A stretch of 64,000 bases of DNA from Massilia mucilaginosa. Lineage in GTDB: Bacteria > Pseudomonadota > Gammaproteobacteria > Burkholderiales > Burkholderiaceae_D. Below, in pieces: positions 1 through 8,583 of the stretch. The stretch spans positions 124,001 through 188,000 of the forward strand of contig NZ_WHJH01000008.1 of NCBI RefSeq assembly GCF_011682145.1, given 5' to 3'. The stretch's first letter is position 1; every line of letters starts with the position of its first letter. The translations under genes and the position numbers were made by a program. The notes under the pieces were generated by a model. It did no database searches. It saw nothing but the letters and a program-made list of their open reading frames with translations, and had not been told where the DNA came from.

Positions 1-92
1 CGCGAATATTTTGCCGAATCGACACTGGCGACCTCGGGCACGACGTCGCGGGCGACCACGTCGGTGACATTTCTGGTTTGAATGTTGCTCAT
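1..92 (-). CDS. HlyD-family type I secretion adaptor, N-terminal fragment
   Basis: Only the first 30 codons are inside the window; the gene runs off the left edge. The ATG is at 92-90 on the minus strand and the peptide starts MSNIQTRNVTDVVARDVVPE. A short polar cytoplasmic N-terminus of this sort is usual for HlyD/PrtE-type membrane fusion proteins. The start lies 4 bp beyond the stop of the upstream ATPase gene, so the two are almost certainly co-transcribed. In this family the adaptor joins the inner-membrane ATPase to a TolC-like channel. The assignment rests mainly on position, because no adaptor domain is visible in the fragment. Confidence 0.6.
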   Translation of the reverse strand, partial: MSNIQTRNVTDVVARDVVPEVASVDSAKYS

Positions 93-96
93 GTTC

Positions 97-1923
97 TTAT
101 TCCTTTTCCATTGTTACTGGCGCGCTAGCCTGGGGAGGCTGCGGCTGGCCCGGCTGCGGCTGGCCCGGCTGACCTGCCTGCCCTGCCTGGGCGGCCTGCT
201 GCTGGCGCTGCTGCTGTTGCTGCGCTTCGATCAGTTTCTGGTTCGCTTCCTGAATCGCCTGCAATACCTGGGCGGTCGGGCCGAACATCTGCACCGCGCC
301 GTCACGCAGCACCAGCAGCTTGGTCGAGACATTGATCGCGGCCGGACGGTGGGTGATCAGCACAATGGTCTTGCCGCGCTGGCGCATGTCCTGCACCGCC
401 AGCATCAGGGCGTGTTCGCCCTGGTCGTCGAGGTTCGAGTTCGGTTCGTCGAGCACCAGCAGGGCCGGGTCGCCGTACATGGCGCGGGCCAGGCCCAGGC
501 GCTGCTTCTGGCCGCCGGACAGGCCGGCGCCGCCGTCGCCGAGCACGGTGTCGTAACCATCGGGCATCTTCAGGATCATGTCGTGCACGCCGGTACGCTT
601 GGCCGCCAGCACCACCTGCTCGGGATCGATCTCGCCGAAGCGGGCGATGTTTTCGCTGACCGTGCCGCCGAACAGCTCGATATCCTGCGGCAGGTAGCCG
701 AGGTGCGGGCCGAGCTGGTCCTTGTTCCAGTGGTAGATGTCGGCGCCGTCCAGGCGCACTTTGCCGATGATGGCTGGCCAGACGCCGACCAGCAGGCGCG
801 CCAGGGTCGACTTGCCCGAACCGCTGGGGCCGACCACGCCGAGCACGTCGCCCGGGGCGATGGCGAAGCTGACGCTCTTCAATACTGGCACGGTGGCGCC
901 AGGAGGACCGGCGGTGATGTTGTCGATCAACAGATTGCCGGCTGGCGGCGGCAAAGGCATGCCTGGCTTGCGTTCTTCGTTTTCTTCCAGCAGGGCCGTC
1001 AGGCGCTCGTACGAGCTGCGCACGCCGGCGACCGATTTCCAGACGGCGATCACTTGCTGCACCGGCGCCATGGCGCGGCCGACCAGGATCGAGGCGGCGA
1101 TCATCATGCCGGGGGTCAGTTTGCCTTCAATCACCAGCAAGGCGCCGAGGCCGAGAATGAGCGATTGCAGCGAGGTCTGGAAGAATTTGGTGATGGCGCC
1201 GACGGTACCGGCTTTTTCGCTCGCTTCGGCCTGCAGTTGCAGGAATTTGCTGTGGAAGCCGTACCAGCGCTTCTGCAGCGCCGGCAGCATGCCCATCGCT
1301 TCGATGACTTCGGCATTGCGCAGGTTATTGGTGGCCAGGTTGCCGGACACGATGGACATCGTGCTCGCTTCGGCCAGCGGCTTGTGCGAGACGCGTTCGT
1401 TGATGACCGCCAGGATCACCAGGATGATCGTGCCGCCCAGGGCGAACCAGCCCAGGATCGGCTGGAAGAAGAAGATGACCATCAGGTACAGCGGAAACCA
1501 GGGCGCGTCGAAGAAAGCGAACAGCGCGCTGCCGGTCAGGAACTGGCGGATGTTGGTCAGGTCGCTCAGGGCCTGGCCGGCATTGCCGCCGGCCTTCTTC
1601 AGATTGCGCTCGAACGCGGCGGTGTAGACACGCTTGTTCATCTTCATGTCGAAGCGCGCGCCGATCCGTACCAGGATCATGCTGCGCATGAATTCCAGGG
1701 CGCTCATGAGGACGTAGGCGCCCAGCATCAGCAAGGTCAGCATCAGGAGCGTGATCTCGTTCGAGCTGGCCAGCACGCGGTCGTAGACCTGGAGCATGTA
1801 CAGCGACGGCACCAGCATCAGCAGGTTGGCGATCGCGCTGAACACGCCGACGGTATAGAAGGTGCCCTTAAACGCGAGCAATGCCTGCGTGATTTCGTTC
1901 TGCTTATCGAGAAGTTTTTTCAT
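97..1923 (-). CDS. Type I secretion system permease/ATPase (PrtD/RsaD-like ABC transporter)
   Basis: Inner-membrane ABC exporter of 608 aa that would energise one-step secretion of C-signal proteins through an adaptor and a TolC-type pore. The first ~300 residues form the membrane domain. The nucleotide-binding domain shows Walker A GPSGSGKST (~364), the LSGGQKQR signature (~466), Walker B LLVLDEP (~489) and the H-loop THR (~522). There is no N-terminal C39 peptidase or C39-like domain, which places it with PrtD/RsaD rather than HlyB. The C-terminus is an unusual Gln/Pro/Gly-rich tail of about 50 residues, partly encoded by a duplicated 15-bp unit near 137-171. I chose the ATG at 1923; a TTG lies five codons upstream. 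The likely substrate is the large calcium-repeat protein immediately upstream, an arrangement like Caulobacter S-layer secretion. Confidence 0.93.
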   Translation of the reverse strand: MKKLLDKQNEITQALLAFKGTFYTVGVFSAIANLLMLVPSLYMLQVYDRVLASSNEITLLMLTLLMLGAYVLMSALEFMRSMILVRIGARFDMKMNKRVYTAAFERNLKKAGGNAGQALSDLTNIRQFLTGSALFAFFDAPWFPLYLMVIFFFQPILGWFALGGTIILVILAVINERVSHKPLAEASTMSIVSGNLATNNLRNAEVIEAMGMLPALQKRWYGFHSKFLQLQAEASEKAGTVGAITKFFQTSLQSLILGLGALLVIEGKLTPGMMIAASILVGRAMAPVQQVIAVWKSVAGVRSSYERLTALLEENEERKPGMPLPPPAGNLLIDNITAGPPGATVPVLKSVSFAIAPGDVLGVVGPSGSGKSTLARLLVGVWPAIIGKVRLDGADIYHWNKDQLGPHLGYLPQDIELFGGTVSENIARFGEIDPEQVVLAAKRTGVHDMILKMPDGYDTVLGDGGAGLSGGQKQRLGLARAMYGDPALLVLDEPNSNLDDQGEHALMLAVQDMRQRGKTIVLITHRPAAINVSTKLLVLRDGAVQMFGPTAQVLQAIQEANQKLIEAQQQQQRQQQAAQAGQAGQPGQPQPGQPQPPQASAPVTMEKE

Positions 1924-2058
1924 TAGAGACCAACACAATTCATTAGTAATTCACGAGGGGACAGCGCGGAAGGCGGCAAATTCCCGATCATGGCGAGCCC
2001 CGTGATTTGCGGCACGGCGGCAAGGACGACAGGGTGTCAAAAAAAATCCGCTTGGAAA

Positions 2059-2074
2059 TGTGATGTGCATCACA
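2059..2074. promoter_or_regulatory. CRP-type site upstream of the T1SS ATPase gene
   Basis: TGTGATGTGCATCACA is a perfect TGTGA-N6-TCACA palindrome, 136 bp upstream of the ATPase start. Unlike the two other sites in this window, I see no good -10 element at class II distance on the minus strand; a TTGACA at 2042-2037 has no convincing -10 partner. The match to the E. coli CRP consensus is seen directly; use by the Crp-like protein encoded at 12396 is inference. Confidence 0.6.
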
Positions 2075-2170
2075 AGATCGAAAGGTTAGCACAAAGCAGG
2101 TTTTTACACCAGAGAAGATTAACTGAACGCAGCATCGTTGCTGCGGCAAGGCCCGGCACGAACGGCGGGC

Positions 2171-2240
2171 GAATAAAAAAGGCCAGGCGGTGAAGCCTGG
2201 CCTTTCGCGTCGCTCGAAACCGCAAGCCGGAAGGCTTGCG
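2171..2240 (-). terminator. Rho-independent terminator behind the surface-protein gene
   Basis: On the minus strand an 8-bp GC-rich stem (2181-2188 with 2195-2202, extended by A-T pairs) is followed by a run of six T (plus-strand A at 2175-2180). A second perfect hairpin without a T-run, CGCAAGCC/GGCTTGCG (2221-2228 with 2233-2240), lies between it and the stop codon at 2265. Together they should end the very long surface-protein transcript before the ATPase gene, so the ATPase would need its own promoter. Confidence 0.75.
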
Positions 2241-2264
2241 GTTGCTTGCAAACTAGGTCAACTA

Positions 2265-5200
2265 TTAACCAATGATCAGCGAACCAGCACCGAAGGTGGT
2301 GTTGAAGCTGGCGGTGTCGATGACAGTAACCAGATCGTTCGCAGCGTCAACACCGGTCAGGGTGATGGTGGTGGTGGTAGCGCCGTTGACCGAGCTCAGC
2401 GTGATGTTGCCATCGCCAGCAACAGCGTTGGTCACCGTCACGGTGCTGCCTGCGATAAACGCCATTACGTCACCATCGTTGAAGTTGGTGATGTTGGTCG
2501 TGTACGTACCAGCTGCCACGTTGAACTTGTGGTCGGTGAGAACAACTGCCGACGGATCAGCATCGGTGTTCGCATCGAACGAAGCAACGCTGCTGTTCAC
2601 TGCAACTTGGTTCTTCGCAGCTGTGGCGTTGCTCAGTGCGTTAGCACCGAAGATCGCGTTGAAGGCAGCAGTATTGGCAACGGTATCGATAACGCTAGCC
2701 GACTGAACCTTGACGTTCTGCACCGCGCCACCGTTGGTACCGGTAACGATCAGTTCATTAGCGGTCGCACCAGGTGCGAACGACAGGATCGAAGCAGCAT
2801 CGAAGACCAGCTTGTCGCCAGTAGCGAAGTTGCTGACAACGGCGTTGTAGGTCGAACCTGCAACGTTCGTTACGGTGATGGTCGCATCGACGTTGTTACC
2901 AGCGTTGATGGCGGTCGCGGTCGGGCTGATAACAAAGTTGCTGCTCGTTGGCGGGATGGTAACGATCGGAGCGAAGACCGATGCGGCGCCTTCGAGCAGA
3001 TAGTAGTTAGGCGCCGACGAGTTGACGAAGTTAGCCTGGGACAGGGTCGACCACAGGTTTGCACCTGCCAGAGTCGACACGCCGCCGGTTGGCGTCGCTG
3101 CCAGATCGATCGTGCCTTCCAGAACAGCGGTAGCGCCTGCGCCGACAGCGTCAACGATCGAGTACACCGAACCGATGTTGGTGACGTCGTTCACAGCCAC
3201 GTACACGTGCGTCTGTGCAGTGGTGTTAGCCGCGGTGTACAGAGCGCCGATGGCGGCAACGGTCAGTGGGGTAGCAGGCGACGTCGTGATGGTGATCGAC
3301 TTGTCGCTCGCTGCGATGCCGCCCAGGGTCAGGCCGCCGATAGCGGTGAAGTCCAGGTGATCGACGCCAGCGCCGGTCACGTCGAAGTTGACGATCGTGT
3401 CGTTGCCGAAACCAGCAGCAAAGACAACGGTTTCGTTGTTCGAAACGGCGTAGTCAGCAGCCAAAGGCGCAACAGTTGCGGTTTCCTTGTTGCCCAGAAC
3501 CACAACGTCATTGCCCGAACCCGGGGTGATGATGTTGTCGCTGATTGCCAGGCTTTCAGCGCCGGTCAGTGGAGCCAGGGTAGCAAAAGTACCGGCGGTG
3601 CTTTCAACGTAAGCGGTAGCAAAACGCGAAGCGTAGTCGGTGTTGAGGTTGAACTGGGCCACCGATGCTGCGATCGCGGCGTAGACGTCAGCGGTACCGA
3701 GCTTGTAGAAAGCCTGGTAAGCAGAGATGTCGGTCGCCGAAATGGTGCCCAGCGTCGTGGTTGGAGCAACCAGCGAAACGTTCAGGTCGCCAACAACGTG
3801 CAGGCCATCGCTCTTAGCGGTGACAACCAGCGAGTGCGCAGGACCGTCAGCAGCAACCAGCAGCTTGTTCAGCACTGCATTGTCGTTGATCGCAGCTTTG
3901 ATTGCCTGGTTGATCTGCATGTCGGTCGACGAGTACTTGTTGGTCGAGCTGGTGTTAGGCACGTCAACAGTTACCGTGATGCCTTTGTAGGTGACATTCA
4001 GGCGGGTGTTGAAGAAAGCGTAGCTGTCATTCGCGTCCGAACGGATGTTGCCAACGAAACGGTCAGCGATGTCCAGCGGGTCTTGCTGGTTGGTCGTGTT
4101 GAACGCCCACACTGCGGTGGTCGGCGCAGCAGCGGCAACAGGAGCAACTGGCAGTGGCTGGTTCAGGTTGTTGGTACCGTAAGCATACGTGAACAGATTG
4201 GTCGCGCCGGTGTTTTCGCTGTAGACGGTGTCGTCGCCAGCGCCGCCGGTGATGCGGCTGTCGCCATCGCCCAGTTTGCGGATGGTGTCGTTGCCGTCAC
4301 CGCCGTTGATGGTGATGTTGTTGTTCAGATCCTGGTTGCTGTTCCAGAACTGTGGCAGACCGCCACCAGCGACCGCTGGAACGATCGTCAGGGTCAGCGC
4401 GTCGTTGCCGGCGCCGCCGTCCATTTGGAACGTGAAGTCTTCCAGACCGCTCAGGATCTGGCTGCGGCTGCCTGCAACGCCAGCGTCCAGGTCAACGACG
4501 AGGGCGTCGTTACCGTTGCCGCCGATGTATTTGAAGGCGACATTGTCCAGTGCCGAATCGGCTTGGGTGTCGACTTTGTTGATGTACTTGGCAACAGCGC
4601 GGTTGGTGATGGCAGCGGTCAGTGCAACGTTACCGGCCATGACCGATGCGTCGACCAGACGGACGTCGTGGAAGCCATACTTGTCGCCGTGCTGCAGGCC
4701 ACCGTTTTTGGTGTCGGTGCCTGGCAGCGGGGTGTCAACGCCCAGACCTGGCACGGTCACCAAACCACCGTTGGTTGGGGTACCGGCGGTAGGAACAGCG
4801 CCCAGGTTGGCATTGCCGTTAACAAACACGCCACCTTTGGTGACGCCATTAACGAAAATGACTTCTTCCAGGATGTTGTCGGTCGAGTTGATGGTTTGCA
4901 CGCGGCTGGTGCGCTCGACGGTGATTTCGAAACGCTGTACGCCTTGCGAAGTCGAGGTGTCGCCGGTCGACAGACCACCGATGACCAGGTCGCCACCGTT
5001 CGAACCACGGCCCACGTCGTCCAGGATGACGGTGCTGGTGATTTTCGAAACGGTCGTGGTTGGGTTGCCCAGCAGAATTGCGGTGTGCAGACCGGAATTA
5101 GGTGGAACTGCAGCTTCGGTAACCCAGCCCGAACCGTTTGGCAGGCTCATACGGCCCGAACCATTGTTGGTCAGGACGATTTCAGTACCGGTTTGCAGAC

Positions 5201-6545
5201 GGCCGCTGGCGGTATCCGAAACGGTGAAGGTGTTGCCTTCGCTAACTTCGAAATTCTGCAGGCCTGGGGTCAGCTTGACTGCGATCTTCAGTGCAGCCAG
5301 CAGTTCAGGGTAGGTTTGTGCCTGGTCGATGGCTTCCGAAGCGACGCGGATCAGATTGCCGTCGAGGGCGAATTTGAAGCCGTTGTACGGATTGTTCTGC
5401 AGCTTTGGATCGCCCAGATCGCTGGCTTTGGTGTCCATGACTTGCAGACGCAGGGTTGCGCCCGAATCAGTCACTGGAGCAGCGCGCAGGGAGTGCTGGT
5501 CGAAGTAGACGCCGAAATCGACGTTACCTGGATCGGTTTGCACCATGGCGATGGTGATGTCGCGGGTGATCTGCGAGTCGAGGATACGGATATCTTCGAT
5601 CAGCAGGTCGGCGCGGCTGTTGTTGTCTTCCCAACGGTTAACACCAACGGTGCGGTCAGCGTCGATCTGGACTTCGCTGGTGCGCTGGGTGTTGTTGTCG
5701 GTAGCATCGCGCGAAACGGTTTGCGCGGTCAGGACGACGTTTTCAACGCCGGTCGTTTCTGGACGGAACGCGAAATCCTGCGAGTTGCCGATGTCGGCGC
5801 GCAGGGTGTCGTTGCCGCCGCCGCCGGTGATGTTGTCGCCGCCTTGCAGGGTGTTCTGGTTGTCGAAGATGGTGCCGACGAAGGTGTCGTTGGCATCGGT
5901 GCCGACCAGGGTGTCACGCATTTCGGTCAGGCGCAGGGTCGCGCCTGGGGTCGAGCCCAGAGCCAGGCTTGCCAGTACCGAGTTCACGGTAGCCTGGTAG
6001 ACGGTTTCGTTGGTGGACGAGGTAACGTTAGCGATCAGCTTGCGTGCTTCGGCAGCAGCGAAGTCGCCGCTGTAGCCTTTGGCTTCGGCATCGGTGTCGA
6101 TGGCGGCGGTGAAGTTGGTCGAAACCAGAACTTTTTTAGCCACGGTCAGTGCGTCAGCACCCTTAGCGTCGATAGCGCCGGTCAGGATGTTGTAGGCAGC
6201 TGCGCCCTTGCTCAGCGTGCCGCTGTCGATTTGTTTGGCCCAGTAAGCCTGGCCTTCTGCATCAGGAGCGCGACCGAACAGGTTCATGTAGACACCTTTC
6301 ACGAAGTCAGCGGTCGAGCCAGGGTACAGGGCTGCGGACTCGGCGCTGTTGCCGAAGTTGTCCATCAGCTGTTTGACTTCGGCGTTGGTTTTGTATGCAA
6401 GAGCCAGACCAGCCGTGTCCGTAGGAGCTTTAGCAGCGGCCAGTGCGGCGGTCATGCTTGCCAGACCGGTCGAGTCAGCTGGACGGCCAAAATAGGAGAG
6501 GTAAAGTTCTTGTGCTACTTTTGTGTACTCGGTTGCTACGGCCAT
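2265..6545 (-). CDS. Large DUF4214/RTX-repeat surface protein, probable S-layer-like T1SS substrate
   Basis: A 1426-aa protein without a Sec signal peptide. Residues ~2-95 hold two DUF4214 units (ELYLSYFGRPADSTGL and VYMNLFGRAPDAEG). Scattered calcium-binding nonapeptide-type motifs follow: GTDANDTFVG (~218), GGGGNDTL (~242), GGAGNDALTL (~711), GGDGNDTI (~748), GGAGDDTVYS (~768) and FGNDTIVNFD (~1051). The rest is Thr/Ala/Val/Asn-rich beta-sandwich-like sequence. The last ~220 residues look like two copies of one module, each ending in V-I-D-T-x-x-x-F-N-x-x-F-G-A. Cysteine is essentially absent, as in many S-layer and RTX proteins. The start has a clear AAAGGATC ribosome site. Secretion through the neighbouring ATPase and surface assembly are inferred from composition and position; a giant adhesin is the alternative. 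Codon use is visibly less GC3-extreme than in the neighbours, which fits strong expression. Confidence 0.8.
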   Translation of the reverse strand: MAVATEYTKVAQELYLSYFGRPADSTGLASMTAALAAAKAPTDTAGLALAYKTNAEVKQLMDNFGNSAESAALYPGSTADFVKGVYMNLFGRAPDAEGQAYWAKQIDSGTLSKGAAAYNILTGAIDAKGADALTVAKKVLVSTNFTAAIDTDAEAKGYSGDFAAAEARKLIANVTSSTNETVYQATVNSVLASLALGSTPGATLRLTEMRDTLVGTDANDTFVGTIFDNQNTLQGGDNITGGGGNDTLRADIGNSQDFAFRPETTGVENVVLTAQTVSRDATDNNTQRTSEVQIDADRTVGVNRWEDNNSRADLLIEDIRILDSQITRDITIAMVQTDPGNVDFGVYFDQHSLRAAPVTDSGATLRLQVMDTKASDLGDPKLQNNPYNGFKFALDGNLIRVASEAIDQAQTYPELLAALKIAVKLTPGLQNFEVSEGNTFTVSDTASGRLQTGTEIVLTNNGSGRMSLPNGSGWVTEAAVPPNSGLHTAILLGNPTTTVSKITSTVILDDVGRGSNGGDLVIGGLSTGDTSTSQGVQRFEITVERTSRVQTINSTDNILEEVIFVNGVTKGGVFVNGNANLGAVPTAGTPTNGGLVTVPGLGVDTPLPGTDTKNGGLQHGDKYGFHDVRLVDASVMAGNVALTAAITNRAVAKYINKVDTQADSALDNVAFKYIGGNGNDALVVDLDAGVAGSRSQILSGLEDFTFQMDGGAGNDALTLTIVPAVAGGGLPQFWNSNQDLNNNITINGGDGNDTIRKLGDGDSRITGGAGDDTVYSENTGATNLFTYAYGTNNLNQPLPVAPVAAAAPTTAVWAFNTTNQQDPLDIADRFVGNIRSDANDSYAFFNTRLNVTYKGITVTVDVPNTSSTNKYSSTDMQINQAIKAAINDNAVLNKLLVAADGPAHSLVVTAKSDGLHVVGDLNVSLVAPTTTLGTISATDISAYQAFYKLGTADVYAAIAASVAQFNLNTDYASRFATAYVESTAGTFATLAPLTGAESLAISDNIITPGSGNDVVVLGNKETATVAPLAADYAVSNNETVVFAAGFGNDTIVNFDVTGAGVDHLDFTAIGGLTLGGIAASDKSITITTSPATPLTVAAIGALYTAANTTAQTHVYVAVNDVTNIGSVYSIVDAVGAGATAVLEGTIDLAATPTGGVSTLAGANLWSTLSQANFVNSSAPNYYLLEGAASVFAPIVTIPPTSSNFVISPTATAINAGNNVDATITVTNVAGSTYNAVVSNFATGDKLVFDAASILSFAPGATANELIVTGTNGGAVQNVKVQSASVIDTVANTAAFNAIFGANALSNATAAKNQVAVNSSVASFDANTDADPSAVVLTDHKFNVAAGTYTTNITNFNDGDVMAFIAGSTVTVTNAVAGDGNITLSSVNGATTTTITLTGVDAANDLVTVIDTASFNTTFGAGSLIIG

Positions 6546-6639
6546 GATTGATCCTTTAGTTGAGCTTAGATATAACCAAATTTCTGCGGCCCGGGGGGGG
6601 TGAAACTACCTCGCCTGGGCCCTTTTTTGCAGAACAGGG

Positions 6640-6684
6640 AGTATATTGCCACATCGTGGGGCGCGGGTTGTGATCACCATCACA
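6640..6684 (-). promoter_or_regulatory. Promoter of the surface-protein gene with a CRP-type site near -42
   Basis: A perfect TGTGA-N6-TCACA site lies at 6669-6684. Downstream on the minus strand is a -10 hexamer TATACT (6645-6640). Placing +1 seven bases after the -10 (about 6633) puts the centre of the site near -43, the geometry of class II CRP-activated promoters. A 5'-untranslated region of roughly 88 nt would follow. Motifs and spacing are read from sequence; activation is inferred. Confidence 0.6.
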
Positions 6685-7030
6685 AATGACGGATTAATCC
6701 GCATTTTTTACTGAAATTTCGTGAATTTAATTTGATATCGAACATCTTTCTGCCTGTTTCTTGAGCAGATGCCTCCGAATCGGGCAATATTCGTCCGGAT
6801 TGCGCGCCGCCGCTTAAATGACGCGGCAAGACAAGACCAGTGCCCGGATAATCTTCGGGATAATCCTCGGTTTCATTGAAAACCGGGCCTTGGGGATAAT
6901 CCGGCGCCGCTGCGCCGCGCTGCACGAGGGGCGCGGCGCGGCGCGCGCAAGGGAAATCGGATAATACGGCCACGTTGGCCGATGCCCCCCCGCCGCGCCC
7001 TTATATATGTACGGCGCGCGCCCGGCTGCT

Positions 7031-7065
7031 ATAAAGAAAACGGCCGCCATACAGGCAGCCGTTTT
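7031..7065 (-). terminator. Terminator of the FecR-domain gene
   Basis: Inverted repeat 7037-7048 / 7054-7065 (12 bp with one G-U pair, 5-nt loop) that reads as AAAACGGCTGCC...GGCGGCCGTTTTCTTTAT on the minus strand. The U-tract is interrupted but adequate. It lies 80 bp after the stop at 7145. Confidence 0.6.
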
Positions 7066-7144
7066 GCAAAGATAATCGTCGCGCCATCAGCGCCAATTAA
7101 GCCGGCGGCACCGCCCGCGAATACGGGACGGCGCAGCGCCGGCA

Positions 7145-8521
7145 TTAACGCGCAAAGCGCGCATAGCCCTGGGCGGTAAAGCCCTGCGGATTCCAAATCT
7201 CTCCATTAATGCTCTTGAAGATGATTTCGGCACCATTGGCTTTGTCGCCGCCGGTCAGGTAACCATGCACGGCGGTGTTGGAGTCCTTGTTGTGAGCGAG
7301 CGTGCCGTTGGACCACACTTCGCCGACAGCGCGCACCCGCAACTCGCCTTCATGGCTGCTGACCAGCATGCTGGTGTCGAACTTCTGGGTGCCGAAATTG
7401 ACATTCAGGCTGCCGTCCTTGATCACCGCCGCCTGCGCGTCGCCGCCTTTGCGCATCAGGCTGGCCTGTCCTTCGGCCAGCGCAAACGAGGCCTTGCCTT
7501 CCGACGGCAGGACCATGGTGGCGTCGAGGCGCCGCTTCATCGCGAACGAGCCGACGCTTTTCCCGCCGTCATAGGCCGGGTTGGTCAAACGGGCCACCAC
7601 TTCCGGATCCGATTCGGTTCCGGCGATGCGCTCGTAGCGGCCCCAGAGCACCTCGGGGCCTTTCGGCACCTCCGGCACCGGCACCTGCACCACCGGCGGC
7701 ACCGGCGGCAGCGTGGGGGCGACCGGCGGCTTGTTGGCCTGGTTCAGCTGGTTGAGCTGGTTGATGGTGTCCTTCTTGGCTTCCAGATAGACGATCGTGC
7801 CGGCCGTGACCGGTACCGTGGTGGTGGCCCCGGAGATGCGCCCGTTCGGCTCGTCGCTGCGCGGCGGCACGGCCTGGTCGGGGCTGGCGCCAGGATTGTT
7901 CAGCAGCTTGGGCACGTTCTGGCCCTTCTCGACCTGCAACAGCATGCCCGGCTGGCCGGCGAACAGTTCGCGGCTGGCGCGCCCTTCGCAGGGGCCGCCG
8001 CCTTCCGGTCCGCAGGCGCCGGCAAAACCGCTCACCACCACGCCGCCGGAGACCACCGCGATGCGCGTGGTCAACTGGTCGGTCGAGACGATGAAGTCGG
8101 TGCCGCGCACGCCAATCGCCGCCACCGGCGTATTGAAGCGGAAATTCTGGCGCGACAGCTTGACGCCCTGGCCGGAAATACTGCGCGCCACGCCGTTGAG
8201 CAATTCGAGCTTGACCCGGGTGTTGGCCGGATTGGCGGCATCGACCTTGTAGGCGATGATGCGCGCGCGGCTGTTGGGGCGCAGGATCAGGAAGCCGCCG
8301 TCGACGGTCTTCATGTACACGTAACCCTGGGCGCCGGTACTGATGTCGTCGCCTTCCTGGACGGCCGCGTCGAGCACGGCGGCCTTGCTGGCCAGCTGCA
8401 CCTCGCCGGTGACGAACACCACGCGCGCAGCCTCGGCGGCGCCAGCTTGCCCGGCAGCGGCCAAGGATAGCGCCAGCGCAACGGACAGCGTACGGAATGT
8501 GACAATGGATTGATTAAACAT
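7145..8521 (-). CDS. Periplasmic FecR-domain protein
   Basis: A 458-aa protein with a clear Sec signal peptide (MFNQSIVTF..., cleavage near AGQAGA-AEA, residue ~28). A FecR domain lies at ~30-165, with the typical VVFVTGEVQLA, EGDDISTGAQGYVYMK and FNTPVAAIGVRGTDF blocks. A Pro/Val-rich linker follows (~255-300, PPVAPTLPPVPPVVQVPVP), then a C-terminal domain of ~160 residues that I do not recognise. It lacks the cytoplasmic anti-sigma helix and the membrane segment of a classical FecR regulator, so it is a free periplasmic sensor or structural protein. In many Proteobacteria such proteins lie beside CHASE2 cyclases, and here a CHASE2 cyclase is divergently encoded. A good AGGGAGAA ribosome site precedes the ATG. 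Confidence 0.85.
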   Translation of the reverse strand: MFNQSIVTFRTLSVALALSLAAAGQAGAAEAARVVFVTGEVQLASKAAVLDAAVQEGDDISTGAQGYVYMKTVDGGFLILRPNSRARIIAYKVDAANPANTRVKLELLNGVARSISGQGVKLSRQNFRFNTPVAAIGVRGTDFIVSTDQLTTRIAVVSGGVVVSGFAGACGPEGGGPCEGRASRELFAGQPGMLLQVEKGQNVPKLLNNPGASPDQAVPPRSDEPNGRISGATTTVPVTAGTIVYLEAKKDTINQLNQLNQANKPPVAPTLPPVPPVVQVPVPEVPKGPEVLWGRYERIAGTESDPEVVARLTNPAYDGGKSVGSFAMKRRLDATMVLPSEGKASFALAEGQASLMRKGGDAQAAVIKDGSLNVNFGTQKFDTSMLVSSHEGELRVRAVGEVWSNGTLAHNKDSNTAVHGYLTGGDKANGAEIIFKSINGEIWNPQGFTAQGYARFAR

Positions 8522-8540
8522 AAATTCTCCCTTGGTACGG

Positions 8541-8583
8541 ATTATGCGCCCGCAAAACGCTCGAAAATGTGTTGCACGTCACA
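8541..8583 (-). promoter_or_regulatory. Promoter of the FecR-domain gene with a CRP-type site at -41.5
   Basis: TGTGT-TGCACG-TCACA (8568-8583) differs by one base from the CRP consensus. The minus-strand -10 CATAAT is at 8546-8541. With +1 seven bases downstream (8534) the site is centred exactly at -41.5, the class II position. The same intergenic region serves the divergent cyclase gene, which could be co-regulated. Confidence 0.6.

Larger units (their letters stand above)
6546..7144. other. Regulatory intergenic region with no convincing gene
   Basis: About 600 bp between the surface-protein start and the FecR-protein stop. It holds the surface-protein promoter and CRP-type site, a perfect 12-bp palindrome CGGATTAATCCG (6690-6701) just upstream of that site, four copies of GGATAAT (6846, 6858, 6894, 6959), a very GC-rich hairpin-prone stretch at 6901-6950, and the FecR-gene terminator (7031-7065). 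Small open frames here have atypical composition and no ribosome site, so I do not call a gene. Confidence 0.55.

Noticed and set aside
82-1926. Long open frame on the plus strand opposite the secretion ATPase
   Set aside because: It is the antisense shadow of a high-GC gene: His/Gln/Arg-rich, no known domain, while the minus-strand frame has all ABC motifs.
2190-6551. 1453-codon plus-strand frame opposite the surface protein
   Set aside because: The minus-strand frame has DUF4214 and calcium motifs and a ribosome site; the plus frame is low-quality shadow sequence starting inside the terminator.
6680-6973. Possible 97-aa minus-strand protein in the surface-protein upstream region
   Set aside because: No ribosome site, overlaps the CRP-type site and palindrome, and the composition is not protein-like.
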